From contig NC_084467.1 in the NCBI RefSeq assembly GCF_027409185.1, forward strand, positions 15,676,501-15,740,500: a stretch of DNA of 64,000 bases, read 5' to 3'. Made by a program: the position numbers and the translations under genes. Each line of letters opens with the position of its first letter. Within the stretch, counting starts at the first letter, position 1. The notes under the pieces are model-generated. The model had not been told where the DNA came from and did no database searches. It saw only the letters and a program-made list of their open reading frames with translations. This DNA comes from Cynocephalus volans (taxonomy: Eukaryota > Chordata > Mammalia > Dermoptera > Cynocephalidae). This document shows positions 10,254 through 21,329 of this stretch, piece after piece.

Positions 10254-10960
10254 TGTAGGATTGCCAATAACACTCGCCAGACAGTACTTAAAGGAAAAGC
10301 TTTTTATTACGGAAAGCATCAACCAGGAGACAGAGGGTAAAAAACCCAACCGCCTCCCTGATTGCCAGGGAAGGGAGATTTTATGGGGTTTGGGGATGGG
10401 GGAATATACGTAAGGGGTCAGGTGCAAAATGTCCAAGCATGACAGGCAGCTGCCTTCCGAGGTCATCTCTGGCGCCAAAGTTCCATGTGGTTTCTGTTCT
10501 CAGCCTTGATGTTATCTTAGGTCCAGATGACCTTGTCTCCTTCCCAGCTGAGTTGGGTTCGTGTGACTTTGCTATGATGTGATTTAATCTCAGTTAATGG
10601 TTTAGGGCTCACTACAAAGCAAGAAAAACAAAGTTATTTTTCAAGAAAGCAAGCTAGAGGGGATTTTTTAAAGTGTCTACGGTTACGATGGGGTGTAGAG
10701 GGGTCAGCCACTGGGGACACAGAGCAGGTCAGAGAACAGCAGGTAATGAATCCAGCAGGGGGCGGTAGAGGTGTGGGGGCCGAACGAAGGTTCAATATGG
10801 TGGCTGGCGATGCTGTCATATCATTAGTCCCAGAATGTCGCAGTTGCGTTCTTAGATGTTCTCCACACTCAGTTCTTTCTTGCTTGTTTTGATTTTCTGG
10901 AGAACATAGTATACCTGTTCCTTGTTCTAGAATTCTGACAATGACCTTGAGCCCAAAGTT
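10254..10960 (-). mobile_element. Probable ERV1-like solo LTR
   Basis: On the minus strand the segment shows a TATA-like ccataaaatctccc (about 10,373-10,386), then about 75 bases further an aataaa signal (about 10,304-10,309), then a short U5 ending in cctaca, i.e. +-strand tgtagg at 10,254. This promoter/polyadenylation spacing is typical of gammaretroviral LTRs. The far (U3) edge is uncertain. No viral gene flanks it. Confidence 0.55.
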
Positions 10961-11239
10961 TTAAAGCTTGGAAAATATAGATCCTGGGAAATTGGAAGTA
11001 GGTGTGAAATTGTGGAAAAATGTACATGTACACCTAAGCAGCTGAGGAGGGTATCCTGATAAAACCCTGCTCACTTTTACCCAAAGGCTTTCACAGCTCC
11101 CATTTCTCTCCTCTGGGAAAGGGACCTCCATGCTGGGCTCACTTCCCACTTGCTCAGCCACACAGAGGGTTCTCTCCCTTAGGCTGTCTAACTCTAGAGC
11201 CCATGTCTGGCTCTTGGCTGTCCACACTCCTATGTGCAT
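10961..11239. other. Unique intergenic sequence
   Basis: I recognise no gene or repeat here. Confidence 0.5.
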
Positions 11240-11355
11240 TTTGGCTAGTCACTCAGGCTCATCTGAAAATGGAGATAATGAGATAATACACATAAAGCAC
11301 TCAGCATCATGTCTGGCACTTAGCAGGTGCTCCATAAACATTGACTCTTATTACA
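11240..11355 (+). repeat. MIR SINE 3' part
   Basis: ctgaaaatggagataatgag, taaagcactcagcatcatg, gcaggtgctccataaacatt. Confidence 0.8.
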
Positions 11356-11439
11356 ACCCGCTGAGTGTTCCCTCCTTGAAGTTAGAGGTCATGACTTTTC
11401 AACTCTGGGCCTCAGTATCAAGAATGGTGCTTTGCAATA

Positions 11440-11592
11440 ATCATTGTATAATGTAGGACAAACATTGCTATTTTCCCAAGGGGGAACTTGATGCTCACAG
11501 AGGCTATTTGAATTGCTCAAAGCCACAGTCATTAGAATCAGAGCAAGGATTTAAACCCAGGTAGATCTGACTCCAAGGCTGCATGTTCTCCC
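11440..11592 (-). repeat. MIR SINE
   Basis: ttcccaagggggaacttgatgc and ggatttaaacccaggtagatc, then gactccaaggctg, in the antisense MIR order. Confidence 0.7.
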
Positions 11593-11597
11593 TCAGT

Positions 11598-11752
11598 AGT
11601 TCTCAAATTTTAGCAAGCATCAGGGCCACCTGAAGGACTTGTTGGAACATCCCCCAAGTTTCTGATTCAGCAGATCTGGGGTGGGGCCTAATAATTTGTA
11701 TTTCTAACAAGTGTCCAGGTGATGCAGATGCTGCTGGTCTGGAGACTCCTGC
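11598..11752 (+). mobile_element. MER5A
   Basis: agtagttctcaaattttagc, tctgattcagcagatctggg, gtgatgcagatgctgctggt. Confidence 0.88.
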
Positions 11753-12874
11753 TGTGCCCCCCTGGCCTCCCAGTGACTGTCCATCTCCTTTGACTTTGGT
11801 CTCCCACCAATGGTATGCAAAATCCAGCTCTAACCCACACCCATAACCCTATCTCATTTTCCAGATGGGATCCTAAAGGAGCTTCCCCACAAGACTGGCA
11901 GCTCCCAGTGGGCAAGAACCTTGCACATTGTTGCCCCCTATCCCCTTGAACACCATTTGTCATCCCCTGCCTTCTATACCCTCCCCCTTTGGGCAACCTT
12001 GAGGCTGTACTCTTCTGTGCCTGTGTTCACACGAACATATATACGTAGTAGTTTTGTCCATTTCTTAAACAAAAATGAGTTCATACTATGCAATTACTGT
12101 TTTCAACAGCCTCCCTTCCTTTTCTTTCTATTTTACTCTTCTGGGAGAAAATTTCTTCCCCACTCCTAATGAGCAATGCTGTCATGACTCCGCTGACCAC
12201 TCTCCACCCCCACACGAGCCCTCCCCGCTGAGTGACCTTTCTCACTGGTGAGTGACCAGTCTCGTCGGGATAAGAAATTGGGCAGCAGTAGCCCAGTCCC
12301 TTTTTCCCCCTTCTCTCCTGGCAGTGGGCTGCCCATGGGGAGCCAGGTTCTGCTTGGGTATTCCAGCCCCTGCAGTGGCCCAATGCTGCCTACACCCAGT
12401 GGGTGAGACGACCTGTTCTGAGTACAACATAAGGCAAAACACTTCTCTGCAGATAGAGCCACTGTCTCCAAGAACAGCTTTATCTTTAGTAAAGGTGATG
12501 TGTTGGGGCTCCATCTGCCTTTCTCTCATTCTTATTTCTCAATTGGTTCAGAATGTAGGTGGGGAAGAAAGGTTATTGTCTATTAGCTCCTCTTGACCCA
12601 CAACACTTGCAGTATATTTTATACCTAAAGACCTGGCTCGTTTTAAACTGCTGATTCTGTTAGGATGCTTTTGGTGGTGAATAACAGACGGTCCAGCTAA
12701 AAGTAGTTTGAACAATAAGGGGGCTGTTATCTCACTCCCATGGTGAGGATTCTGTAGGCAAATCTATGCCAACCTCCTGATCTTGGATTCATTCCCTTAC
12801 TCAAACCTGGCCCGGTTCTGGGTCACCTTCCCATTATTCTGCACACTGTAATGGAAGAAGGGATGGGAGAAGTT
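11753..12874. other. Intergenic sequence
   Basis: The part at 11,753-12,600 is unique to my eye. The part at about 12,650-12,870 (gtagtttgaacaataaggg and onward) looks like an old diverged repeat of unknown family. Frames such as 12,252-12,596 have no recognisable protein. Confidence 0.4.
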
Positions 12875-13082
12875 AGGCTGGATTCCCATGTCTGTTGTGC
12901 TATTTCCTATCTGCGGGTCCTTGGCCAAGTGATCTAAAACTCCCTGACCCTCAGTCTCATCCTCTGTGAAATGAGGATTGTAAGCTCTTCCTTCTAAGAG
13001 TGTGGTGTGGATGAAATTAAATCATAGAGAGTGCCTAGCACGGTCCTTGACACCAGCAGGACTCAATACCTGGTCGTTGTGT
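12875..13082 (+). repeat. MIR SINE
   Basis: ggtccttggccaagtgatct, ctcagtctcatcctctgtga, gaggattgtaagctcttcc, agtgcctagcacggtcct. Confidence 0.82.
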
Positions 13083-13409
13083 CCCATTTCCTCTCCTATG
13101 ACCTTCTCAGTTAAGGAGAGAAACTTAAGTCACCAACTTTGCTACCTAGAAATACTTTAATTTATGCCTTAGCTTTGTGTGTATGTTGCTGTCCGTAAGT
13201 GGGAAGCCACCCACATTGATGTGTGCGCTTAACCAGATCCCAGGCAGTGGGGATGGGTTCCTCTTGAACCAGCTAGCCATCCTTGTACCTATTTCCCTTT
13301 GTGACAAGGAACCGTCTTGGGGCTAAAAGTAAAGTTCCTAGGCAAAAATAGCATTTCTCCCTCTAGGCCATCTGCCGGCACAGGCACAACAGGCACCCAG
13401 CAGACATTC
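13083..13409. other. Unique intergenic sequence
   Basis: I recognise no gene or repeat family here. Confidence 0.5.
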
Positions 13410-13942
13410 TGTATTAGTTTCCTAGAGCTGCCCTAACAAAGTTCTACAAATGGAGCAGCTTAAACAGCAGATACTGTCTAACCATTCTGGAGGCAGAAGT
13501 TCAAGATCATGGTCTGGGCAGGGCCGTGCTCCCAATGAAGGTGCTTGGGAAGGTCTGTTCTAGGCCTCTCTCCCAGATTCTCATTCCGTGGCTTATGGCA
13601 GCATAACTCCGATCTTCACATGACATTCTCCCTATGCATATGTCTTTGTGTCCACATCTCCCCCCCCCCCTTTTTTTTAAAGATGACCAGCAAGAGGATC
13701 TTAACCCTTGGCCTTGGTATTATCAGCACCATACTCTCCCAAGTGAGCCACAGGCCAGCCCCCCACATCTCCCCTTTTTATAAGGACACCAGTCATATTG
13801 GACTAAGGACCCATCCTACTCCGGCATGGCCTCATTTTAATTGCAACTGCAATGACCCTATTTCCAAACAAGGTCACAATCTAAGGTACCGGGAGTTAGG
13901 ACTTCGACATACAAATCTGGAGACATGTTCCAACCCATAACA
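13410..13942 (-). mobile_element. MLT1-type MaLR solo LTR, interrupted by a SINE
   Basis: tgtattagtttcctagagct opens the reversed LTR. ccattctggaggcagaagtt, ggacaccagtcatattggac, gaccctatttccaaacaagg and a cccataaca end follow the MLT1 order. A tRNA-Ile SINE sits inside at 13,664-13,762. Confidence 0.88.
13664..13762 (-). mobile_element. tRNA-Ile-derived SINE, monomer type
   Basis: The minus strand reads ggctggcctgtggctcactt, ggtgctgataataccaaggc, gggttaagatcctcttgctg, then a tail of (A). A target duplication, ccacatctcccc, lies at 13,652-13,663 and 13,763-13,774. A C homopolymer directly precedes the tail on the + strand. Confidence 0.88.
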
Positions 13943-13949
13943 TACCCTA

Positions 13950-14197
13950 TGCATAGCAAGTGTCCCCCAAACACACCCCACTCTTTTCTTTCTCTATGTT
14001 CTTGCTCATGGGCTCCCTTGACCTCAGATGCTTTTTCTCTTACATCTCTATCAAAATCCAGCCTATCCTTTAAAGCCCTACTCAAACCACCTCCTCTGTG
14101 CAGTCTGCCTTCAACCCTCTGGTCAGAAATAGTCTCTCCCTTTTTTGCCCTCTCAGCAATTCTCTTTGTACTCCTCTTACAGTGCTTTTCAACGTTG
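13950..14197 (+). repeat. L2/CR1-type LINE fragment
   Basis: tctatcaaaatccagcctat, cctttaaagccctactcaaa, ccacctcctctgtgcagtct, then a cttttttgccctctcagcaa stretch resemble an L2-like 3' end, sense. Confidence 0.55.
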
Positions 14198-14202
14198 GCC
14201 CC

Positions 14203-14770
14203 TGTTGGGAAAATATAGGAAAAATGGTCATGGGCCCTCAGATGTTCAGAATCTTGCCAAGCATTTGATGTAAATAGGCATATGCACTCAGGTGTTCCTT
14301 GGTTATCATCTGGTGTAATTGCTCATGTGCACCCAGGTGTACTGAGTTATGGATTTAAGTATAAGGATGAGTGGCTCTGATCTACAGCTTATCCCAGCCC
14401 TGGGATGTCCCCCCATGGGGAGGGGCATGGGGAGACCACTATTGCTGCTGGGGGCTGCTGCTGCTAGTGCCCCTGGGACCCTCTGCAAGGGCACTGCCAC
14501 TGCTGGACCTGTAAGCTGCTGCTGCTGCTGAGGAAGCTGAGGACTGAGCTCTTATCTGCCAACAGCTCCTGGAATCTTTTCCAATTACCTAGCATGGACC
14601 TGTGTGTGAGGCGTCTGGAGACCCAGCCTGGCATGTGAGGGGTCTGGTGACCTGGTCTGTACAATGGGTTTGGAGGGTCTGAGCCCTAACTCTGACAATA
14701 TAAATGGAAACTTAGTATAACTAAAATAATGAAACATTTTGGCTTTAGTTATGATTTGCCTTACTTTACA
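14203..14770 (+). repeat. 5' LTR of the 14.2-16.9 kb ERV
   Basis: 568 bp. Matches the 3' LTR nearly throughout by eye. It carries about 29 bases near 14,611-14,640 (a second gtctgg..gacc unit) that the 3' LTR lacks, and a CTG-rich stretch near 14,440-14,530. A TATAA-like motif lies near 14,360. There is no canonical AATAAA. Confidence 0.9.
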
Positions 14771-16349
14771 ATTGGCGTAGTCAGCAGTATTATGGGCAGG
14801 TGAAAGAGCCCAGCAATTTGCATAGTCGTGGCAGGATTCCAGGTAGGTAAAAGAGCCCAGCAATTTGAGTAGTCATTGTGGGATGACAAGCAGGTAAAGA
14901 AGCAGGAAACCCCTTGGGAGGGGGAGGAAATGTGGCTACCCTTGAATATGTGGTGCCTGGGGGCTGCTTTCCTGTTGAATGGGGTCTGGCTGTTGCTTGC
15001 TGCACTATGAGCCAACATGGACCAGAAACTCCACAAAGCAGCAGTTTTGAGACTTGCAGCAGAAAGCAGACAGATTTGAAGTGAGGATACATGCCATGGA
15101 GGCTGAAGTACAGCAACAGGTCATCCTTGCTTCCAACACCGAAGATGTATGACAAACCCTGTGGTGAGCTGGGGGGGACTGTGTGTCTTCTGGAATGACC
15201 TCATCAAAGTGAAGCAATGAGCAGCCTGTGGGACCAAGCTGACCAGTGGGCAACCAACAGGCGATCCAGTTCACTGCCTATGTCCTATATACCCAGGTTG
15301 AATAGGTTGGCTGAGGAAACAAAATAGCAGAAACAGGGAGAGCCCCTGGTTACTGCAGCTATGGGACCTAGGGGTGGATGGTGTAACGTGCTCTGGGAGA
15401 CAATGTAGTAAACGTATGTCATGTTTGTCCAAAGGCAAATGGCTCAGAGGGTGCCACTTAAACCCAGTGGCTGGCCAGGTACCGTAAAACCCGAGAAAAG
15501 AGTGCCACATGCAGATGGGCAGATGACCCAAAGATGGGTGCCCCTGCAGAATTTCGTCTATGTGCCTGTCTCTGAGGCAGCAGCTGCAGAATGGCCGCGG
15601 ATGTGCCCAGGGGCAGGGCAGCCACTCCTTGATGGTCTGGGAAAATGCAGTTGTTTGAACTGTGGGTGAACGCTGCAAAAAACTGGCTGAGACTGAGTGA
15701 ATAGAAAAGCCTGGGAACTCGGGCAGAGACCTGCTGCAGGGGTGGAGCCGCTGCAGAGGTCATCTATGGAGCAATGTGGAGCAGAAAAAGTAGGGCCGAA
15801 GCCCCCACAGAGAACCCCCACTGAGGAAATGTATAGTGGAGCCAGGATGACGGGACTGCCACCAGGAACCTAGAACCGTGGGGCTGCTGGCACTGTGCAA
15901 CGACGGCCTGGAAAAGCCGCAGGCACCAGGGCAGCTCAATGGGCTGCACCTGGCAGAGCTGTGGGAGCAAGGTCGCCCAATGCTTTGGGGATTCAGGTGC
16001 CCCAGTGTGATTGTTTGCCCTGTTTGGGTTTCGGATTTGAAGCCTGTTTTTCTTTCTTGTCTATTCCTACCCTTTTGGAACAGGAATGTGTACCCAGTGT
16101 CTGTGCCACTGTATTTTGGAAATAAATTTGTCTTTGATTTTTGCAGGTACGCGGCTAAAAGGAGTTTTGCCTTTGTTCTCAGATGAGACTTCGGACTATT
16201 GAGTTGGTGCTAGAACAAGCTAAAGACTTTGGGGAATGTTGGGATGGAATTGGATATGTGAATGCAAGGTCAGTTATCCTCGCTAAGTGAACATCCTGGA
16301 AGATTCTGAACGTGTAGATTGTACAGTGAGGGACCCTGAAGGGGTGGAT
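14771..16349 (+). other. Internal region of the ERV, coding-dead
   Basis: Directly after the LTR is a primer-binding-site-like ttggcgtagtcagca (14,773-14,787). Just before the 3' LTR is a purine-rich gaaggggtgga (16,338-16,348), a polypurine tract. The stretch gagcccagcaatttg recurs near 14,805 and 14,846. A short frame near 15,421-15,669 may be a gag relic, but I cannot align it securely. The region has multiple stops. Confidence 0.8.
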
Positions 16350-16900
16350 TGTTGGGAGAATATAGGAAAAATGGTCAGGGCCCCTCGCATGTTCAGAATC
16401 TTGCCAAGCATTTGATGTAAATAGGCATATGCGCTCAGGTGTTCCTTGGTCGTCATCTAGTGTGAGTGCTCATGTGCACCCAGGTGTCCTGAGTTAGGGA
16501 CTTGAGTGTAAGGATGAGTGGCTCTGATCTACGGCGCCTCCCAGCCCCGGGATGTCCCCCCATGGGGGGTGGGGGGGCATGGGGAGGCCACTACTGCTGG
16601 AGGATGCTGCTGCTAGTGCCCCTGGGACCCTCTGCAAGGCCACTGCCGGACCTGTAAATTACTGGACCTGTAAGCTGCTGCCGCTGAGGAAGCTGAGGAC
16701 TGAGCTCTTGTCATTTGTCAACAGCTCCTGGAATCTTTCCCAATTACCTAGCATGGACTTGTGTGTGAGGGGTCTGGGGACCCGGTCTGTACAATGGGTT
16801 TGGAGGGTCTGAGCCCTAGCTCTGACAATATAAACGGAAACTTAGTATAACTAAAATAATGAAACGTGTTGGCTTTAGTTATGACTTGCCTTACTTTACA
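16350..16900 (+). repeat. 3' LTR of the 14.2-16.9 kb ERV
   Basis: 551 bp with the same ends as the 5' LTR. It has an extra ctgtaaattactgga copy near 16,650 and lacks the ~29-base unit of the 5' LTR. A G-rich run (ggggggtgggggggc) lies at about 16,564-16,578. Confidence 0.9.
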
Positions 16901-16989
16901 GCCCCGCACTTGATTTAGTTGTGCGATGGTGTGTCCACTGGCAGATCCCAGACTGGCCAGTCTCCAGCTGAATGGTCTGGGCCTTCCCA

Positions 16990-17143
16990 CTCGAGTGTGG
17001 TCCATAGGCCAGAATATCCACCTCACCCATTGAGAATTGCAGCATCTCAGGTCCCACCCCCAGACCTGCTGAAGCTGAATAATCTGGACTTTAACAGGAT
17101 CATCAGGTGCTCTATATGTACACAAGTGTGAGATGCACTGATC
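16990..17143 (-). mobile_element. MER5A
   Basis: gtgtggtccataggccagaa, gcatctcaggtcccaccccc and gagatgcactg follow MER5A in reverse. Confidence 0.82.
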
Positions 17144-17146
17144 CAG

Positions 17147-17298
17147 AACAGTAACTTATTTGAGCCTCAGTTCCCTAACCTGTAAAGTGGGATAATACTT
17201 ACCTCCTGAGGTTGTTGGGGGAATAATTGAGAAAATGTGTGTACAGTGCTTAATACAGTGCCTAGAGCAGAGTAAATACTAAATAATAGTTAATCAAA
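17147..17298 (+). repeat. MIR SINE 3' half
   Basis: agcctcagttccctaacctg, tacctcctgaggttgttggg, agtgcctagagcagagtaaa. The element is cut on its right by the SINE at 17,308. Confidence 0.82.
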
Positions 17299-17307
17299 AT
17301 CATTGTG

Positions 17308-17405
17308 TTTTTTTCTTTTGGTGGCTGGCCAGTACAAGGATCTGAATGCTTGTCCTTGGTGTTAAAGCACTGCCCTCTAACCAACTGAGCTAACTGGCCA
17401 GCCCG
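17308..17405 (-). mobile_element. tRNA-Ile-derived SINE, monomer, most tRNA-like copy
   Basis: The minus strand reads gggctggccagttagctcag, ttggttagagggcagtgctt, then a degraded B box cattcagatcc and an aaaag-rich tail. A 9-base target duplication, aatcattgt, lies at 17,299-17,307 and 17,406-17,414. Confidence 0.85.
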
Positions 17406-17414
17406 AATCATTGT

Positions 17415-18209
17415 TAATTTTAATGTAAACTCTCAAAGAGCAAAGATCAAGATTAAAGTGCTGTGCATAAAGCTCTTAGAATAACCACGCTAAGTCCTCA
17501 GTAGCTGAGAGCCGTTGTCACTGATCATTTTATGGACCACTCCTACTCTTCATTCCCACCCCACTTGGGCCAGTGCCCTGCTCATGTGCTCATCAATGTT
17601 TATTGAGAGGAATGCAATGGCCAAGTTAACAGGCCCATATAGAGAGCGAACCCTGGGCCTCATTAGTACTAATTGCATTCACTGGGTCAATGCCAAGGCC
17701 CTCCTCCCAGGCAGCTGCCCCTCGCCTCAGTTCCACTCCCAGCCAAGAGCCCTGGACACACATACGCAGGAGTTTCCTGTTTTCATTCATCTGCAGGATC
17801 CACAGCGGAGTGAGAGCTGGAATTGTCATGGAGGGCGGAGGTTGTGCAACGTAACTGTGGAACATGAAACACTGGATTTCTGCCAGGAAGGGAAGGGACA
17901 AGAGTACCTACTACGTGCTGGGAATCTTCTTGAACCCTTTCACATTCCTCATCTCATTTACCCCCTCCCTCCACCACCACTACAACCTGTGAGAAGCCAC
18001 AGACCTTCTCCTATAGCAGTGGACTCTGAGACAACCAGGAATAGAAATGGTCTTCCCCTCATACAATCAAGGCATTGCATGGGAGAAGGCTAGGCGGTGG
18101 CTCCAAGTTGTCTTAAGGAGCATATTCTAACTCCCTCTCCCCAAAAAAGGCCAGTTCGAACAGAGGTTTTTCCTGAGTCAAAGCTTCTCTGGCACCACGA
18201 CAGACAAGA
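17415..18209. other. Intergenic; 192-codon frame not a gene
   Basis: A + frame at 17,515-18,093 has no domain or known similarity and includes a MIR-like piece at about 17,895-18,000 (tacctactacgtgctggg). It is judged a chance frame. Confidence 0.5.
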
Positions 18210-19130
18210 CCAGTGTTAGGGATTGTTGACTGCATGGAATAGAAATCTACATTGGTTCTCTTAAGCAAAGAAGAGACTCATTTAGGAAGATATGAGGAAG
18301 CATTCACATCAGAGGAAAGACTGAAACAGACAAACCAGATCCCAGAAAGAACAAGAAACAAAGAATCTGGGTAACAGGAACTAAAGGTCCATTCCTGTCA
18401 GGGCCCTGTGGGTGAATCATGTTCACTCAGTCACCATCTTCATGCAACTCCCCTTTAGATTTAAACTCTGTGAGCAATCTCAGGTTCCGTGTCCACCTCT
18501 TGGCTGGGCAATGGGCAGAATACCTTGACTGACAGTCCCACCAATCCTGCCCACAGTGAAGGGGGAGGGTTCATGAAAGGAACATCGTGGCTGTATTATC
18601 CTAACAAGGAGGGATGGGTGCTGGAGGGCAAAACGCAGACATCCAAGGTCACCAGTAGCAGACGCTGAGGGGTCCATCATTTTCACACTCAAGGCAATTC
18701 TAGGTCCCTATCAGAGCAGTAGAATGATGTAGGTTCCAGCATGGGTGTTCTCAAATAACTAGCTCCACTGAAGGAAGGTGAGAGGAAACTCAAGTCGTTC
18801 TGCCTCCAGTTATCTAAGTCCATCAGTGGTGGCCACAAGACCAGGGAGAATTCTGAAGTTTCCTACTCATTCATCCTCGAGGCCTCATGATGCTTGCTTC
18901 CAAAGATGGGCACACAATCCCTCCCATCCCACACGACCTTCACAAATGTGGCTTTGCCACACCTCCTGCCGCGAGGTGGAATCTATTTCTCTCCACTCCC
19001 TTGAATCTCTGACACTTGCTTTGACCAATAAACTGCAGTGGAAATGATGCCGTGTGGGTTCCCCATCTATGTCTTATGAGGCCTTGAAGTTGTGTTTTGC
19101 CCTCAGGACCTGGCCCTTAGGAGGTCGATC
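18210..19130. other. Intergenic; probable diverged repeats
   Basis: The part at about 18,215-18,660 has the look of an old LTR or LINE. The part at about 18,890-19,060 includes ttgctttgaccaataaactgc, a block common in old mammalian LTR-like repeats. I cannot name families. No gene is seen. Confidence 0.35.
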
Positions 19131-19504
19131 TGTGATGGGCTGATGGGTGTTCCCCTAAAATTCATATGCTGTGTCCTAACCCCCAATGGGACAATATTCA
19201 GAGATAGAGCCTTTAAAGGGGAAATTAAGGTTAAATGAGGTCATAAGAGTGAGTCCCTAATCCAACAGGACTGGTGTCTTTATAAGAAGAGGAAGAGACA
19301 CCAGGAGCATGTACACTCGAGGAAAGGCCATGTGAGGACACAGTGAGAAGGCAGCTGTCCCCAAGCCAGGAAGAGAGGCCTCACCAGACACAAACCCTGC
19401 TGGCACCTTGATCTTAGACTTCCGGGCCCCAGAATTGTGAGAAAATAAATTTCTGTTTTATAAGCCACCCAGATTATGGTATTTTGTTATGGCAGCCCAA
19501 TCCA
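19131..19504 (+). mobile_element. MLT1-type MaLR solo LTR
   Basis: attcatatgctgtgtcctaa, ttaaggttaaatgaggtcat, aggactggtgtctttataag, gccatgtgaggacacagtga and gagaaaataaatttctgttt, ending near aatcca, follow the MLT1 order. Confidence 0.9.
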
Positions 19505-19719
19505 AAATTTAATTGATAGAATCCCTCAAGGATTAATCCTGAGCCTTCTCCCCATTTCATACCCTATTTCTGGTAGATCCACCCCAGGACTTAAATGCCA
19601 CCTATATGTTGACAACTAAAAAACACATCTTGAATCTGCCCATTTCTCTCCATCCCCACTGCCACCACCTTAATTCAAGCCAATCTCATCTTTTGTTTAG
19701 TGTATAAGTAAGCTATTGT

Positions 19720-20118
19720 TATGATAAAGCTGCATAACCAACACCGCCCCCTAAATCCCAAGTGACTTGCCACAACAAACGTTTATTTTCCTTGCCAATA
19801 GGTTTGTGGGTCATTTGTGACCGTCCTTTAGGCTACAGGGCAGGTTCTGATCTTCTCTATAGGTCTCCTCATTCTCCGTGGACCAGCAGCTACCCAGGCA
19901 TGTTCTTCTCACGATAGGTGGCAGATGCACAAGAGCATAAGCCAAGCCAGGCAAGGACTTCAAAAGCTACCACTTGTGTCACATCTACTGACATTCTATT
20001 CATTAAAGCAATATGGCTAAGCCCCAAGGACCATGGGCAGGAAAAGTATATTCCTTCCCTGGAAAGGAAGCCATGGCAAGGGACAGGAATGGAGGAAGAA
20101 TTGAGCACAAATAACACA
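19720..20118. repeat. Old LTR-like repeat, partner of 33,735-34,230
   Basis: Begins ctattgttatgataaagctg and shares tttattttccttgcc, gcagatgcacaagagcataagcc-like and aatatggctaagcccc-like blocks with the copy near 33.7-34.2 kb (cagaggcacaagagaacaag). The family is not named. Confidence 0.5.
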
Positions 20119-20124
20119 ATCTAC

Positions 20125-20588
20125 CACACCTGGGCTACTGTCATAGCCTCTCTAACAGGCCTCCCTCCCAAACCCACTGGAAGAGCTGTCTTTTAAAAGA
20201 AAAATTTGATCTGTTGCTTTTCTGCTTAAAACCCCTCAGTGGCTTCCCATTATTCGTAGGAAAGAGCCCCAGTTCTTACTGCTGCCTGCAAGGTTCTGTG
20301 TGATTGGGCACCTGCCTGCCTCTACACCATCCACCCCTTCCTCACTCTGCTCCAGCCTCACTGGCCCACTTTGAATTCCTCGACCTCAGCAGGAGACTTC
20401 CCCGCTCCAGGCCTTTGTGCATCTGTTTCCTCTCCCTGGAAGTTCATCTCTGTCTTCCTTCTCCCTTCCTGGAAAACCCTTCCAGCCCTCCAGGCCTCTC
20501 CCGAGATGTCACGTCTTCAGGACGCCTTCCTCACCCCTCTTCCACCACACGACCTTGGACCCTCGTCTTACACATTCTCCTCACTTCC
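20125..20588 (+). repeat. L2 LINE, left part (split by an LTR)
   Basis: aacccctcagtggcttccca, ccaggcctttgtgcatctg, ctccaggcctctcccgagat and a gacgccttcctcaccc block are in sense L2 order. The element resumes at 20,974. Confidence 0.9.
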
Positions 20589-20973
20589 TGTTAGGGGCTA
20601 ACTTGTGTCCCCCGAATTCATGTATTGAAGCCCTAACCCCCAGTGCTCAGAATGTGAGTGTATGTAGAAATAGGGTCTTTAAAGAGGTAATTAAGTTAAA
20701 ATGAGGTCATTAGGGTGGGCCCTAATTCAAAACAACTGGTGTCCTCATAAGAAGAGAAAATGAGGACACGGACACACAGAGGGAAGACCATGTGAAGACA
20801 CAGGGAGAAGGCGGCTACCTGCAAGTCAAGGAGGGAGGCCTCAGAAGAAACCACCCCTGCAGACCCCCTGATCTCAGACTTCTAGCCTCCGGGATTGTGA
20901 GAAAATAAGATTCTGTTGCTTAAGCCCCCCAGTCGGTGGTATTCCACCATGGCAGCCCTAGAAAACTGATATA
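20589..20973 (+). mobile_element. MLT1-type MaLR solo LTR inserted in L2
   Basis: tgttaggggctaacttgtgt opens the LTR; aggtaattaagttaaaatga, gacacagggagaaggcggc and gagaaaataagattctgttg follow. The flanks cttcc (20,584-20,588) and cttct (20,974-20,978) form a near-exact 5-bp target duplication. Confidence 0.92.
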
Positions 20974-21172
20974 CTTCTTATACTTTCCTGCACTGAGTTG
21001 ATCACTGTAGCGATCACAAGTTTATTGTGTAATTTCTTGTGTGTGCCTGTCTTTCCCACTAGACTGTAAACCCTGTGCAGCCATATAGGGACCATATCTG
21101 TCTTACGAAGTAAGGTGCATGGCACACAGTAGGTGCTCAAAAAATTATTTGAATGAATGAATGAATGAACAC
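20974..21172 (+). repeat. L2 LINE, right part, ending in (TGAA)n
   Basis: cccactagactgtaaaccct, gcacacagtaggtgctcaaa, then the (TGAA)n terminal repeat at about 21,151-21,171. It joins to the L2 ending at 20,588. Confidence 0.9.
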
Positions 21173-21329
21173 ATGAGCCTCATCTTATGCAACAGAGCAA
21201 AGAGAGAAACGGAAACAGACTCAGTACAGATCCATCCTGCAATCCCCGCCGGCTGCACCAACACTTTCCTCGTCCCTAACAACCCTTCCAAAGTAGAGCT
21301 GTTCAACCGTGAGATTTGCAATTTGAGTT

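Larger units (their letters stand above)
14203..16900 (+). mobile_element. Two-LTR endogenous retrovirus-like element (ERVL-MaLR-like, non-autonomous)
   Basis: Two ~550-bp LTRs (14,203-14,770 and 16,350-16,900), both TG..CA (tgttggga .. tttaca), flank 1.58 kb of internal sequence. A 5-bp target duplication, gcccc, lies at 14,198-14,202 and 16,901-16,905. The internal 3' end (about 16,000-16,300: ggaaataaatttgtctttg, atttttgcaggtacg, cagatgagacttcgg, aagactttggggaatgttgg) parallels the end of THE1/MST internal sequence, which places it near MaLR. No intact gag, pol or env is present; the longest frames are under 110 codons. Confidence 0.9.

Noticed and set aside
15421..15669. Retroviral gag in the ERV
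   Set aside because: The short frame has no securely alignable motif. At most it is a relic, so no protein is called.
17515..18093. 192-codon + frame
   Set aside because: No domain, signal or relative recognised. It overlaps a MIR piece, and no splice signals or codon-like conservation can be shown.
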